A stretch of 64,000 nt of DNA from an uncultured Flavobacteriales bacterium. GTDB taxonomy: Bacteria > Bacteroidota > Bacteroidia > Flavobacteriales_D > Sanyastnellaceae. The stretch is taken from contig CALKFF010000033.1 in assembly GCA_938084585.1 (NCBI GenBank), positions 38,958 through 102,957 of the forward strand. The letters run 5' to 3'. Positions 7,769 to 15,900 of the stretch are shown one piece after another. The position numbers and the translations under genes are program-made. The notes under the pieces were generated by a model that saw nothing but the letters and a program-made list of their open reading frames with translations, was not told the origin of the DNA and searched no databases. Position 1 is the stretch's first letter, and each line of letters starts with the position of its first letter.

Positions 7769-9010
7769 ATGACCCCTGAATTTCACACCCACACCCTGTC
7801 CAATGGATTGCGCGTGATCCATGCCCACAAAGCGGGTCAGGTGACGCATTGTGCGTTGGTGGTCAACGCCGGGACCCGCGACGAACGGAAAGGGGAAGAG
7901 GGGCTGGCACATTTCATCGAGCACGTGTTGTTCAAGGGCACTGCCAAGAGAAAGGCGTTCCACATCTTGAACCGCATGGAGTCGGTGGGCGGGGAAATCA
8001 ACGCGTACACGACCAAGGAAGACACCTGGCTGACCAGTTCGCAGCGAAACAAAGACACCGAGCGCGCTTTGGAATTGTTGGCCGACGTGGCCTTTCGCAG
8101 CGTGTTCCCGGAGGGAGAGTTGGACAAGGAGCGGGGCGTGGTGCTGGATGAAATCGCCGGGGTGGACGACACCCCTGGAGATGTCATTTTCGAGACGTTC
8201 GACCGCCACCTGTTTGGAGACCATGCGCTGGGACGTCCCATCCTCGGCACCCCAGAGAGTGTCAAAGCCCTGACCAGAGACCAGGTGGGCAACTTCGTCG
8301 ACGCGTGGTACCGTCCCACCAACATGGTGTTGGGGGTTGTGGGCAACGTGACTTGGGCCGAGGTTTTGGCGTGGTCGGAAAAGCACTTCGGGCATGTCGA
8401 CCGGGGTGAAACGGCCCCGGTGCCTTCCAGGGTGGCGCCCATCAGGAGCGCCGAAGGCTTCAACGTCGAAGCGCGTCGGAATGTCCAACAAGTGCACCAC
8501 GTGCTGGGATGCATGGTTCCTGGAGGCGACCACGAAGACAAGCTGGCGATGACCATGGTGGCCAACGTGCTCGGAGGACCGGCGATGAACTGCCGTTTGA
8601 ACCTGAACATCCGAGAGAAGCACGGGATGGCGTACCACATCGAAGCCAACCACATGATGCACCAAGACGTCGGGGTGTTCAACGTGTATTATGGCACGGA
8701 TGTCCGTTTTCACAAGCGCGTGTCGGACCTCGTGCATCGCGAAGTGGACAAGATGCGCCACACGAAGTTGGGCGTGCGGCAACTGCATGAGGCGAAGCAG
8801 CAGTTGTTGGGCCAAATCGCCCTGAGCCACGAACACGGCGGCCATGTGCTGTCTGGACTGGCCAAGACGTTCCTCGTGCATGGACGCGTCGAGACGTTGG
8901 ATGTGGTGGTGAAGGCGATTGAAGCCCTCACGGCAGAAGACTTGCTGCAGGTCGCCCACACTTGGCTCGACCCACAGGCCATGGGGTCGGTGACGTTTTT
9001 GCCCGATTGA
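7769..9010 (+). CDS. M16 family zinc metallopeptidase
   Basis: 413 residues, a single pitrilysin-type unit of the processing-peptidase-like M16B class. The inverted zinc site HFIEH is at about residues 48-52. The third ligand is expected in the following helix region LDKERGVVLDEI about 75 residues later. The C-terminal half holds the usual non-catalytic M16 domain. A TTG codon 21 bases upstream extends the frame, but the ATG at 7769 matches the family start and sits 5 bases after a -7-like box. No signal peptide is obvious. It is convergent with the next gene. Confidence 0.92.
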   Translation: MTPEFHTHTLSNGLRVIHAHKAGQVTHCALVVNAGTRDERKGEEGLAHFIEHVLFKGTAKRKAFHILNRMESVGGEINAYTTKEDTWLTSSQRNKDTERALELLADVAFRSVFPEGELDKERGVVLDEIAGVDDTPGDVIFETFDRHLFGDHALGRPILGTPESVKALTRDQVGNFVDAWYRPTNMVLGVVGNVTWAEVLAWSEKHFGHVDRGETAPVPSRVAPIRSAEGFNVEARRNVQQVHHVLGCMVPGGDHEDKLAMTMVANVLGGPAMNCRLNLNIREKHGMAYHIEANHMMHQDVGVFNVYYGTDVRFHKRVSDLVHREVDKMRHTKLGVRQLHEAKQQLLGQIALSHEHGGHVLSGLAKTFLVHGRVETLDVVVKAIEALTAEDLLQVAHTWLDPQAMGSVTFLPD

Positions 9011-9020
9011 GGGGGGGGGG
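9011..9020. repeat. G10 homopolymer between convergent genes
   Basis: Ten consecutive G residues follow directly after the M16 peptidase stop codon and lie 2 bases before the end of the convergent gene at 9023. The tract is outside both coding regions, so length changes would not shift a frame. Confidence 0.9.
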
Positions 9021-9022
9021 CG

Positions 9023-9436
9023 TCAGTCCCGGCTGAAGGTGTGCCAGTCGTTGTGACGCTCTTCGATGCCGTTTTTCACGGACCGAATTTTCAGGGCGAG
9101 CGTCGCCCAAAGGCGCTCGTCCTCTTGCAACAAGGCTTTCATCGCGTCGTCGTCGTTGTCGGCGGCGAGGGCCATGTTGGCCAACACGTCGTGTCCGTGC
9201 GACCGGAGCCACTGCACGGCGCGGCCATCACCTTCTGACCCTCGGCACAACGCCATCAACTCGGGATGCCCTTCGTTGTGCAGCCAATCGCGTGCGGAGG
9301 GCTGGTTGTGCAAGGCGTGCACGAACAACCCCAATTCTGGGTATCCGTGCCCCAGCAGCCAATCCCGCAAGTGGTCGTTGCCGGAGATGGCTTCACCCCA
9401 GGCGAGCAACACTTTGGTGGGATAGCGTTTGGCCAT
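9023..9436 (-). CDS. Conserved hypothetical protein, helical, Trp/His/Asp-rich
   Basis: 137 residues, start MAKRYPTKVLLAWGEAISG. It consists of short repeated helical units (WLLGHGYPELGLFVHAL, WLHNEGHPELMALCRG, WLRSHGHDVLANMALA) that look like ankyrin-like or HEAT-like hairpins, with WL-x-x-x-G/H-x-P/D repeated every ~30 residues. I do not recognise a named family. The start at 9436 is supported by a -7-like TTCCTTTG ending 4 bases upstream. It is divergent from the MFS gene, 45 bases away, and convergent with the M16 gene. Confidence 0.75.
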   Translation of the reverse strand: MAKRYPTKVLLAWGEAISGNDHLRDWLLGHGYPELGLFVHALHNQPSARDWLHNEGHPELMALCRGSEGDGRAVQWLRSHGHDVLANMALAADNDDDAMKALLQEDERLWATLALKIRSVKNGIEERHNDWHTFSRD

Positions 9437-9440
9437 GAGA

Positions 9441-9448
9441 CAAAGGAA
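9441..9448 (-). promoter_or_regulatory. Candidate start-hugging -7 box (TTCCTTTG)
   Basis: TTCCTTTG on the minus strand ends 4 bases before the ATG at 9436. It differs from TAnnTTTG at one conserved base. The spacing matches many other genes here. Confidence 0.4.
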
Positions 9449-9468
9449 CGGAACCCGAAGGGAAGGAG

Positions 9469-9476
9469 TACCTTCG
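9469..9476 (+). promoter_or_regulatory. Candidate start-hugging -7 box of the MFS gene (TACCTTCG)
   Basis: TACCTTCG ends 5 bases before a TTG at 9482. It supports that TTG as the real start and excludes the longer frame from 9266. Confidence 0.5.
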
Positions 9477-9481
9477 CGGCC

Positions 9482-10678
9482 TTGGAACAACGCGTATTCA
9501 CCTCCACCTTTTGGCTCCTTTGTGCAGGAACAGTCCTGTTCATGGCCAGTTTTGGGATGCTTCTGCCAGAGCTGCCAGGGTACCTTGAGACCTACGGTGC
9601 GGGGCATTTAATTGGGTGGATTGTGGCGTTGTTCACGGTGGGCGCTTTCTTCAGCCGTTTTTTCTCAGGCCGAATCGCGGACCGCGCTGGGCGGAAGCCT
9701 GTCATGTTGTTTGGCACGGCTGTGACGGCCTTGGCAGGAATCGCCTACATCGGTGTGGGCTGGTTGGACGACGCGGCCTTCGCGGTGTCTGCGTTTTTGG
9801 TCATCCGGCTGTTGCATGGCCTTTCCACGGGATTCCGACCCACGGGCACAAGCGCGTTTTTGACGGATTTGGTGCCCGTCGAGCGGCGGGGCGAGGCCCT
9901 GGGCTATCTGGGGGTGGCCGGCAACGCGGGCATGGCCCTGGGGCCGTCTCTTGGCAGTTGGCTGGCGGTGGATTTTGGGTACGACGCCATGTTCGCAGCG
10001 AGCAGCGTGCTGGGGGTGGCATCGTACATCATGACGCGGAAGCTTCCTGAAACCCTGCCCCACGCACGGCCTGTCTCCAAGCAAGACCTGAATGTGTTTC
10101 AAGGAGGCACGGTGGAGCCTGCGGCTTGGCCAGCGGCCCTGTTCTTGCTGCCGGTGGCGGTGGCCTTTGGGACGTTTTTGACGGTGACTCCCGACCTCGT
10201 GGAAGGGCTGGGGTTCGTGTACAAGGGATCCTTCAACACCATCGTGGTCATCGCGTCCATCGCCATGCGTCTTGTGGCTGGCAAGGCTTCCGACAAGTAT
10301 GGGCGCCCTCAACTGCTGCTGATCGGGGCCGTGCTCCTGGCGCTGGGCATGTGGTTGTTTTCCGCATCGACTTCGGTGCCTGTGTTGGTTGCTGCGGGGA
10401 TTGTCTACGGCATGTCCGTGGGCATCAACATGCCGGCGATTTTTGCGTGGACGGTGGATTTGGCGCCGGAAGGGAAGGCGGCCACTGCCTTGGGCACCAT
10501 GCTGATGGCGTTGGAGGTGGGCATTGGTGTCGGGGCCTTTGCCAGTGGGTCGTGGTACGCCTCTGACCCTTCGGTGTTGTTGTCGTTGTACTTGGGGTGT
10601 GCGTGGTGTGGCGTGGTGGGCTTGAGCTTCATGTTGTGGTGGATGCGCGTTCACAAAACAGAACGCGACAACTGTTGA
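9482..10678 (+). CDS. Major facilitator superfamily transporter
   Basis: 398 residues with 12 predicted TM segments. The loop 2-3 signature FSGRIADRAGRKPVM fits the MFS G-x-x-x-D-R-x-G-R motif. The second half carries the matching AGKASDKYGRP. TM5 has GNAGMALGPSLGSWLA. Resembles drug/metabolite efflux-type MFS proteins, but the substrate is unknown. The frame is open much further upstream over the opposite gene. The TTG start at 9482 gives the expected N-terminus right before TM1 and follows a -7-like box by 5 bases. Confidence 0.85.
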   Translation: MEQRVFTSTFWLLCAGTVLFMASFGMLLPELPGYLETYGAGHLIGWIVALFTVGAFFSRFFSGRIADRAGRKPVMLFGTAVTALAGIAYIGVGWLDDAAFAVSAFLVIRLLHGLSTGFRPTGTSAFLTDLVPVERRGEALGYLGVAGNAGMALGPSLGSWLAVDFGYDAMFAASSVLGVASYIMTRKLPETLPHARPVSKQDLNVFQGGTVEPAAWPAALFLLPVAVAFGTFLTVTPDLVEGLGFVYKGSFNTIVVIASIAMRLVAGKASDKYGRPQLLLIGAVLLALGMWLFSASTSVPVLVAAGIVYGMSVGINMPAIFAWTVDLAPEGKAATALGTMLMALEVGIGVGAFASGSWYASDPSVLLSLYLGCAWCGVVGLSFMLWWMRVHKTERDNC

Positions 10679-10719
10679 GAACTCCGCGGCGCGGGAGGTC
10701 GGAACCGAGTTCCAAAACC

Positions 10720-10727
10720 TACCTTGA
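10720..10727 (+). promoter_or_regulatory. Weak start-hugging -7-like box (TACCTTGA)
   Basis: TACCTTGA ends 4 bases before the ATG at 10732. The TTGA end departs from TTTG but is also seen before the DUF151 gene (3886-3893). Confidence 0.3.
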
Positions 10728-10731
10728 CGTC

Positions 10732-10953
10732 ATGGAATTGTTGCTCGAAAAACAGCTTAAAGAGGCGCAGGCAGATCGGAAATCTGTCATGCACGAATTC
10801 CTCCGCTTGAAGGCGGAACTCGTTCGGACCCAGCAGCGAAACGACGACTTGCGTTGCGAGAACCGTGCCTTGCGTGAGGCCCTTCACGCCGCAGAACACG
10901 AAGTCACCAACCTCTTCAGTTACGCGGCCCAAGCGGACAACGCGGAAGGTTGA
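10732..10953 (+). CDS. Small coiled-coil protein of unknown function
   Basis: 73 residues starting MELLLEKQLKEAQADRKSVM. The whole body up to about residue 62 is a charged heptad-like coiled coil (LKEAQ, FLRLKAELVRTQQ, ENRALREALHAAEHE). It ends in a short polar tail. It has no signal peptide or TM segment, so it is probably cytoplasmic. Length and pattern recall small division- or chromosome-associated coiled-coil proteins, but I cannot assign a family. It ends 31 bases before a bidirectional terminator and is convergent with fabD. Confidence 0.7.
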   Translation: MELLLEKQLKEAQADRKSVMHEFLRLKAELVRTQQRNDDLRCENRALREALHAAEHEVTNLFSYAAQADNAEG

Positions 10954-10984
10954 TTCCTCCTGGTCACGGCCTTTTGCTGTGAAC

Positions 10985-11019
10985 AAAAAAAGCCACCCCG
11001 AATCAGGGTGGCTTTTTTT
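10985..11019. terminator. Bidirectional intrinsic terminator
   Basis: A perfect 8-bp stem AGCCACCC/GGGTGGCT (10991-10998 with 11006-11013) is flanked by an A-run on the left and a T-run on the right. It can serve both the coiled-coil gene (plus) and fabD (minus). Confidence 0.85.
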
Positions 11020-11037
11020 GTGTCGCAACAAGAGACC

Positions 11038-11934
11038 TCAGGCCTCTTCCATAGCCAAGGTCGCAGAGGAGGTGGGGAACGCGCGGTCCACCTTTTTGAA
11101 CAGCCCTTGGAGCACCTTGCCGGGCCCCACTTCGGTGACGCTGGCCGCGCCGTCGGCGATCATGGTCTGCATCGTTTGGGTCCAACGCACCGGGGCGGTG
11201 AGTTGGGCGACCAATTGGGCGCGGATCACCCCCGGGTCGGTGGTGGGTTCGGCGCTGACGTTTTGGTAAATCGGACAGCGTGGGGCTACGATGGCCGCAG
11301 ATTCAATGGCTTGGGCGAGTTTTTCCCGCGCAGGCTCCATCAAAGGGCTGTGGAATGCGCCACCCACGGGCAACATCAAGGCCCGGCGTGCGCCAGCCTC
11401 GGAAAGGGCGGCACAGGCTGCCTCGACGGCGGGCACTTCTCCGGAAATGACCAATTGTCCAGGGCAGTTGTAGTTCGCGGCCACCACGACACCTTGGGTG
11501 TCGTTGCAAATGGTCTCCACCACCTCGTTGTCGAGGCCGAGCACGGCGGCCATGGTGGACGGTTGCAGTTCGCAGGCTTCTTGCATGGCGTTGGCACGGG
11601 CGCTGACGAGCGCCAGTCCTTCGTCAAAACTCAACGACCCCGCTGCGACAAGCGCGCTGAATTCGCCGAGGCTGTGTCCGGCCACCATGTCAGGGTGGAA
11701 GCGGTCCCCCAAGCACTGGGCCAAGACGACCGAGTGGATGAAGATGGCTGGTTGGGTGACGTTGGTTTGTTTGAGGGCTTCAGGGGTGCCTTCAAACATG
11801 GTGGAGGCAATGTCAAAGCCCAACACCTCGTTGGCTTCGGCGAAGCGGCGCTTGGCCAAATCAGACTGGTCAAACAGGTCCTTGCCCATGCCTGGGAATT
11901 GGGCGCCTTGGCCCGGAAACACAAATGCGTTCAT
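11038..11934 (-). CDS. fabD: Malonyl-CoA:ACP transacylase
   Basis: Transfers malonyl from CoA to acyl carrier protein for fatty acid synthesis. 298 residues starting MNAFVFPGQGAQFPGMGKDL. The nucleophile motif GHSLGEFSALVAAG (Ser at about 91), the downstream arginine region and the C-terminal VTEVGPGKVLQGLFKK are all present. The ATG at 11934 is preferred over an in-frame TTG at 11943, which would overlap the DUF3078 stop. It follows the DUF3078 gene by 5 bases. A candidate promoter inside the end of that gene (11958-11965) may give it separate expression. Confidence 0.96.
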   Translation of the reverse strand: MNAFVFPGQGAQFPGMGKDLFDQSDLAKRRFAEANEVLGFDIASTMFEGTPEALKQTNVTQPAIFIHSVVLAQCLGDRFHPDMVAGHSLGEFSALVAAGSLSFDEGLALVSARANAMQEACELQPSTMAAVLGLDNEVVETICNDTQGVVVAANYNCPGQLVISGEVPAVEAACAALSEAGARRALMLPVGGAFHSPLMEPAREKLAQAIESAAIVAPRCPIYQNVSAEPTTDPGVIRAQLVAQLTAPVRWTQTMQTMIADGAASVTEVGPGKVLQGLFKKVDRAFPTSSATLAMEEA

Positions 11935-11939
11935 GAGAT

Positions 11940-12917
11940 TCAAGAAAATTTCAGCGACAAACCTACCGCAAGAATTTGTTTCAGCTGCACCCCAGGGCCC
12001 ACATCGCCGAGGTCGCCAGGGATGTCGGGGTTGGGTTCACGCAGCACGAGTTCCACGTCCTTGTCGTAAATCAAAGTCAAGCCCAGCGTGGTGGACAACC
12101 AACTGTTGACTTTCAGGGTCAAGACGTGGTCTGTGAAAATGTCGATGGCTTCAGGTTCTTCGAGGTAATTGCTGAAGAGGTCGAGACGCACCGCGTAGGT
12201 GACGTTTTCGGTGACTTGTTCCTTGAGGCCCACGCGGATGTATCCTCCTACCTCGTGGCGGGCTCGTTCTCCTGGCAACACCCCGAAGAGACCTTGCGCG
12301 GACAGGCTGTCGTCCAAGACGAACGTGGACTTGGAGGTGAAAGGTGCCACGAAAATGGTGGTGGTTTCTGTGGGTTTCATGTCCACCCCGAGGGCAAGAA
12401 CGAGGTAGCCAGGGGCCATGATGCGTGAGGTGACTTGGTTCACGTCAGGCAGCCCGTTCACGGTGGCGTATCCTGGGGCAAGCTGGGTCCTGAAGCTTCC
12501 CAACGCCGTGAGGGAGCCCTTGTCTTTCAGCCTGCGACCAAGCTTGGTGGCCAATTCAATGCGGTCGTCGGTCTTCAAGAGGATCTGGTCGTCGGGACGG
12601 TGCAGCAACCCAAAGGCCCCGTGGAATTCCGTGTCCCATCCGAAATCGGTCCCGTCGTATTCCCAGAATTGGTCCACCTTGGCGATGAGGCTCGCAGAGC
12701 TCTGGCCGCCCGCGGCCCACTGACTCAGCTGGACCTGGCTGAATTGGACATTCACCAAGGTCTCGTGCTTGTGGTACACGGAGTCAGCGTCGCCCACCAC
12801 AGGTGCGCGCAGTTTGGTTTCCGTGGCACTCGGAAGGGGCGTGGTGATGGATTGTCCCCACGCGCCCCACAAGATCCCCATGAACGTCAGAAGGGAGGAG
12901 ACCTTCCGCAGGTTCAC
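11940..12917 (-). CDS. DUF3078 domain outer-membrane protein
   Basis: 325 residues. An N-terminal signal peptide (about residues 1-21, ending WGAWGQ) is followed by the DUF3078 hallmark LSQWAAGGQSS near residue 64. Alternating polar/hydrophobic strands continue to a C-terminal LAVGLSLKFS, all consistent with an outer-membrane beta-barrel. The function of DUF3078 is not established. The start is GTG at 12917, one base after the stop of the giant surface protein, so translation is probably coupled. This suggests a shared job in outer-membrane surface assembly, which is inference. Confidence 0.85.
   Translation of the reverse strand: MNLRKVSSLLTFMGILWGAWGQSITTPLPSATETKLRAPVVGDADSVYHKHETLVNVQFSQVQLSQWAAGGQSSASLIAKVDQFWEYDGTDFGWDTEFHGAFGLLHRPDDQILLKTDDRIELATKLGRRLKDKGSLTALGSFRTQLAPGYATVNGLPDVNQVTSRIMAPGYLVLALGVDMKPTETTTIFVAPFTSKSTFVLDDSLSAQGLFGVLPGERARHEVGGYIRVGLKEQVTENVTYAVRLDLFSNYLEEPEAIDIFTDHVLTLKVNSWLSTTLGLTLIYDKDVELVLREPNPDIPGDLGDVGPGVQLKQILAVGLSLKFS
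11958..11965 (-). promoter_or_regulatory. Candidate internal -7 box of fabD (TAGGTTTG)
   Basis: A perfect TAnnTTTG match on the minus strand, inside the last codons of the DUF3078 gene. It predicts a leader of about 17 bases before the fabD ATG at 11934. Confidence 0.45.
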
Positions 12918-12918
12918 G

Positions 12919-15900
12919 TCAGCGAATCATTTGGATGTGACCCGTGTAGATGATGGCGCCGCGTCCACCTTTCTTTTTGATGGCAATGCGCCACGCAAAC
13001 ACTTCACCTCCGCTGCTGTAGTGCAACCCTTCGCCCGTCACGGCGTTGCTGCCGTCCCAAGCTTCATTCGGGTCTTCGCTGTAGAAGAGAACGTGGTTGC
13101 TGCGGTTCATGATGTGACACTCGTAGCTGGCGATGAGGTCCTGACCAATGATGGAAGGTGCCCAAGCGTCGTTGAGGCCGTCGTTGTTGGGGGTGAATGC
13201 GTTGGGGGCATACACGTAGAGGTCCGTGGTCACGTCGATCGACTGGCTGTGCACGTCGGTGCAGCCAAATTCGTTCACCACCAACAGTTGGGTGTTGTAC
13301 GTCCCTGGGCGCGCATACTCGACAGAGGGGTGTTCCTCGGCGGAGCCTTCTCCGTTGCCAAAGGACCAAATGTATTCGACGGCACCGGTGGACATGTTTT
13401 CGAAGTCCACCACAGGATCCACAAATTCCACCACCGTATCCGGCAGCACTTCAAACAAGGCCACCGGTGGTGTGCGGCCTTCAAAGGCCTGCTCGTACGT
13501 GGTGTCTACAGCGCACACCACCACATGCTCTCCCACCGTGTAGGTGTTGGACACCGTGAAGTCCGCGTCGTAGTACCCTGGGTATTCCACGTTCAGTTCG
13601 AGCGGCGACAAGAAATCGTCGTACGTCGGGAAGCCTGGAATGGACATGCTGAAGTTGGCAGCCCCGGCAGAAGAATTCAGCACCGACACCGTGGTCGGCA
13701 AACAAATGCTCTCTTGCAAGAAGGTCAATTCAGGACGCGGCAGTCCGCGAACCACGAAGGGCTGAGCAGGGCTTGTTTGGCTGCAGCCGTGGGTGTTCTC
13801 CACCTCGATGACGATTTCCACAGCGCCTTCCTTGTCCAAGCAAATGGAGGGCATGATTTGGTCTGCATCTTCAACGGTGAAGTCCGTGATGTCCAAATCG
13901 TCCAGCGGCGTGACGTACCAGTTGAAGGACAGGCTGTCGTCCTCGCAGAAGTTGTACATCCCAAGGTCGTGGGACAGGGGGATGCAATTGCCTTCCGCGG
14001 TGTCCAGACACGCCTGAGGTGCGTCGATGGCAAAGGCGGGCTCCGGGGTGGGGTTCACCGTGATGGAGTCCACCAAACGGTTGGTGCAGAACAAGGTTCC
14101 GTCCGGACCCAAGTCGTGCGCAAACCTCACCACAACAGCCATGGAGTCCAACCGTGGACAGGGGCTGGGGTTGGTGTAGTTGTTGCACGCGCTGTTGATG
14201 GGGCTGGGTGCGGCGTTCCCGAAGATGTATTCCACGCCGGTGTTGAATGGCAGACCTTCATTCAGGAGGCCCACCTCGGCACAACCTTGCGCAGGGGAAC
14301 ATACCTCTTCAGGGAGGCCGAGGGTCCAAGCCAACACCGGAGTGGCCAAGACATCCACAGTCCATGTTTCCAAATCAGACACGCATCCTCGGTCGTCTTC
14401 CACTCGGAGTCCCACTTGCATGACCTCTGAAGGCGCCGCGCCGACCCCCACGTTGGGGACGAGGACGGCTTGGTTGTCTGATTCAGTGGAGCTGTAGGTG
14501 TTGCCGTGGAACCACGTCGGCGTGTACACGCTCGAAGTCTCGTAATTCGTCACCTCGTAAGTCAAAGTGGCCTCTTCGCCCTGGCAAATGCCTGAGGGGC
14601 CTGTCAACGCCACCGCGGGTGCCGCAAACACCACGAAGGTGCTGTCGAATTGAGCTGAACACACCAAGCTGTCCTCCCCCTGGACGTACAGCAGAGACTT
14701 CGTGACTTCGAACACTGTGGAATCCGCAATGACTTCGAACGACGTTTGGCTGCTTGGCACATTGTCCAATTCAAGGCCGGTGGTGGCGAAGAAGGAATAC
14801 GTCGTGTTGGCGGGTGAATCGCTTTCGCTCAGGTCCAAGAAATCCACCGTCCCACCCTCGCAGAAGACCGGCGCCACCGTGAAATCAGGGGACAAGGTGG
14901 GGAGCGCGTATTCAGAGGCTGTGGCACTCGCCGACGTGAAGCACGACGCGAAGGTGCCTGAGCCTGGAATGATGTAGGGGATGGAACCTGAAACTTCCAC
15001 CAACACGGGGGTGTCAATGCCCGACACAGTCAATTCAGAAATGTCCGTCCCTGTCGTGGCGTAACTTGAGTTGAACAGTTCGATGGGGTCCTCGAATCCA
15101 TTGATGCCAAACCACGTGTAGTCGTCTGCACCTGAAGCCACCCATGTGACCGTGTCGCCGTCGCACGCCAATTCCGTCTCAAGGTTTATGACTGGGAACT
15201 CCAGCGCGTACACCGTTTGTGTGGACGGCAAGGACACGCAGCCGTAGCTGTCGGTCACCACCAAGCTGACGTTCTGGTCGTGAATGCCGTCGATGGACGG
15301 TTCGTACGCCGCTGGGAACGAAACGCTGCTCGAAGGGGCATCGCTTGACACCATCTCGTTGAACGTGCTGGTGTTCCAATCCCATTCCCAAGTCAGCCCA
15401 TTGCCTGCCAATGAATCGGCCCCTGTGGCGAGTGCAGCTTCGACTTGAACGCTCGTGCCGTCGCACGCCCACTCGGGGATGGTCCAATCCACGCTGGGTG
15501 TGGGCAGCACGGTGAACGACCAAGGCTGTTCCACCACACATTCAAAATCCGCTGGGGTGGAGTTGTATTCGGAATACACCACCGTGGCCACGCCGGACAC
15601 GACGGTGGCCGAGGTGAGGGGCGCTTCTGGAAGCACGTCGATGAAGTAGGCGTCGTCTTCGTTGATTTGGTTGGGGTAGCCGTTGTCCACTTGCCAGAAG
15701 AAGGACTCGGTGGCGCCGTTTTGATCGACGAAAGAGTTGAGCGTCAAGTCGGCGCCTTCGCACATGACCAAGTCCCCTGCAGGGCCGCTTGTGTCGTCTC
15801 CTGTCACGTTGAATGATGGGGCCAAACGACGGGACAAGTTCAAGGCGTTCTCGCTCACACACGTCAACCCCACGTCTTCATATTCTATGGTGCCTAGGAA

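Noticed and set aside
9266..9481. Extended N-terminus of the MFS transporter
   Set aside because: The extension lies over the divergent gene at 9023-9436, adds a non-membrane segment foreign to MFS proteins, and the -7-like box at 9469-9476 lies inside it.
11008..12069. 353-codon plus-strand open frame across fabD
   Set aside because: Antisense to fabD and begins inside the terminator region; no homology visible.
12769..14430. 553-codon open frame on the plus strand, opposite the giant surface protein
   Set aside because: It is antisense to a well-supported coding region. Its translation has no recognisable domain and is rich in His, Val and Arg, as expected for a high-GC shadow frame.
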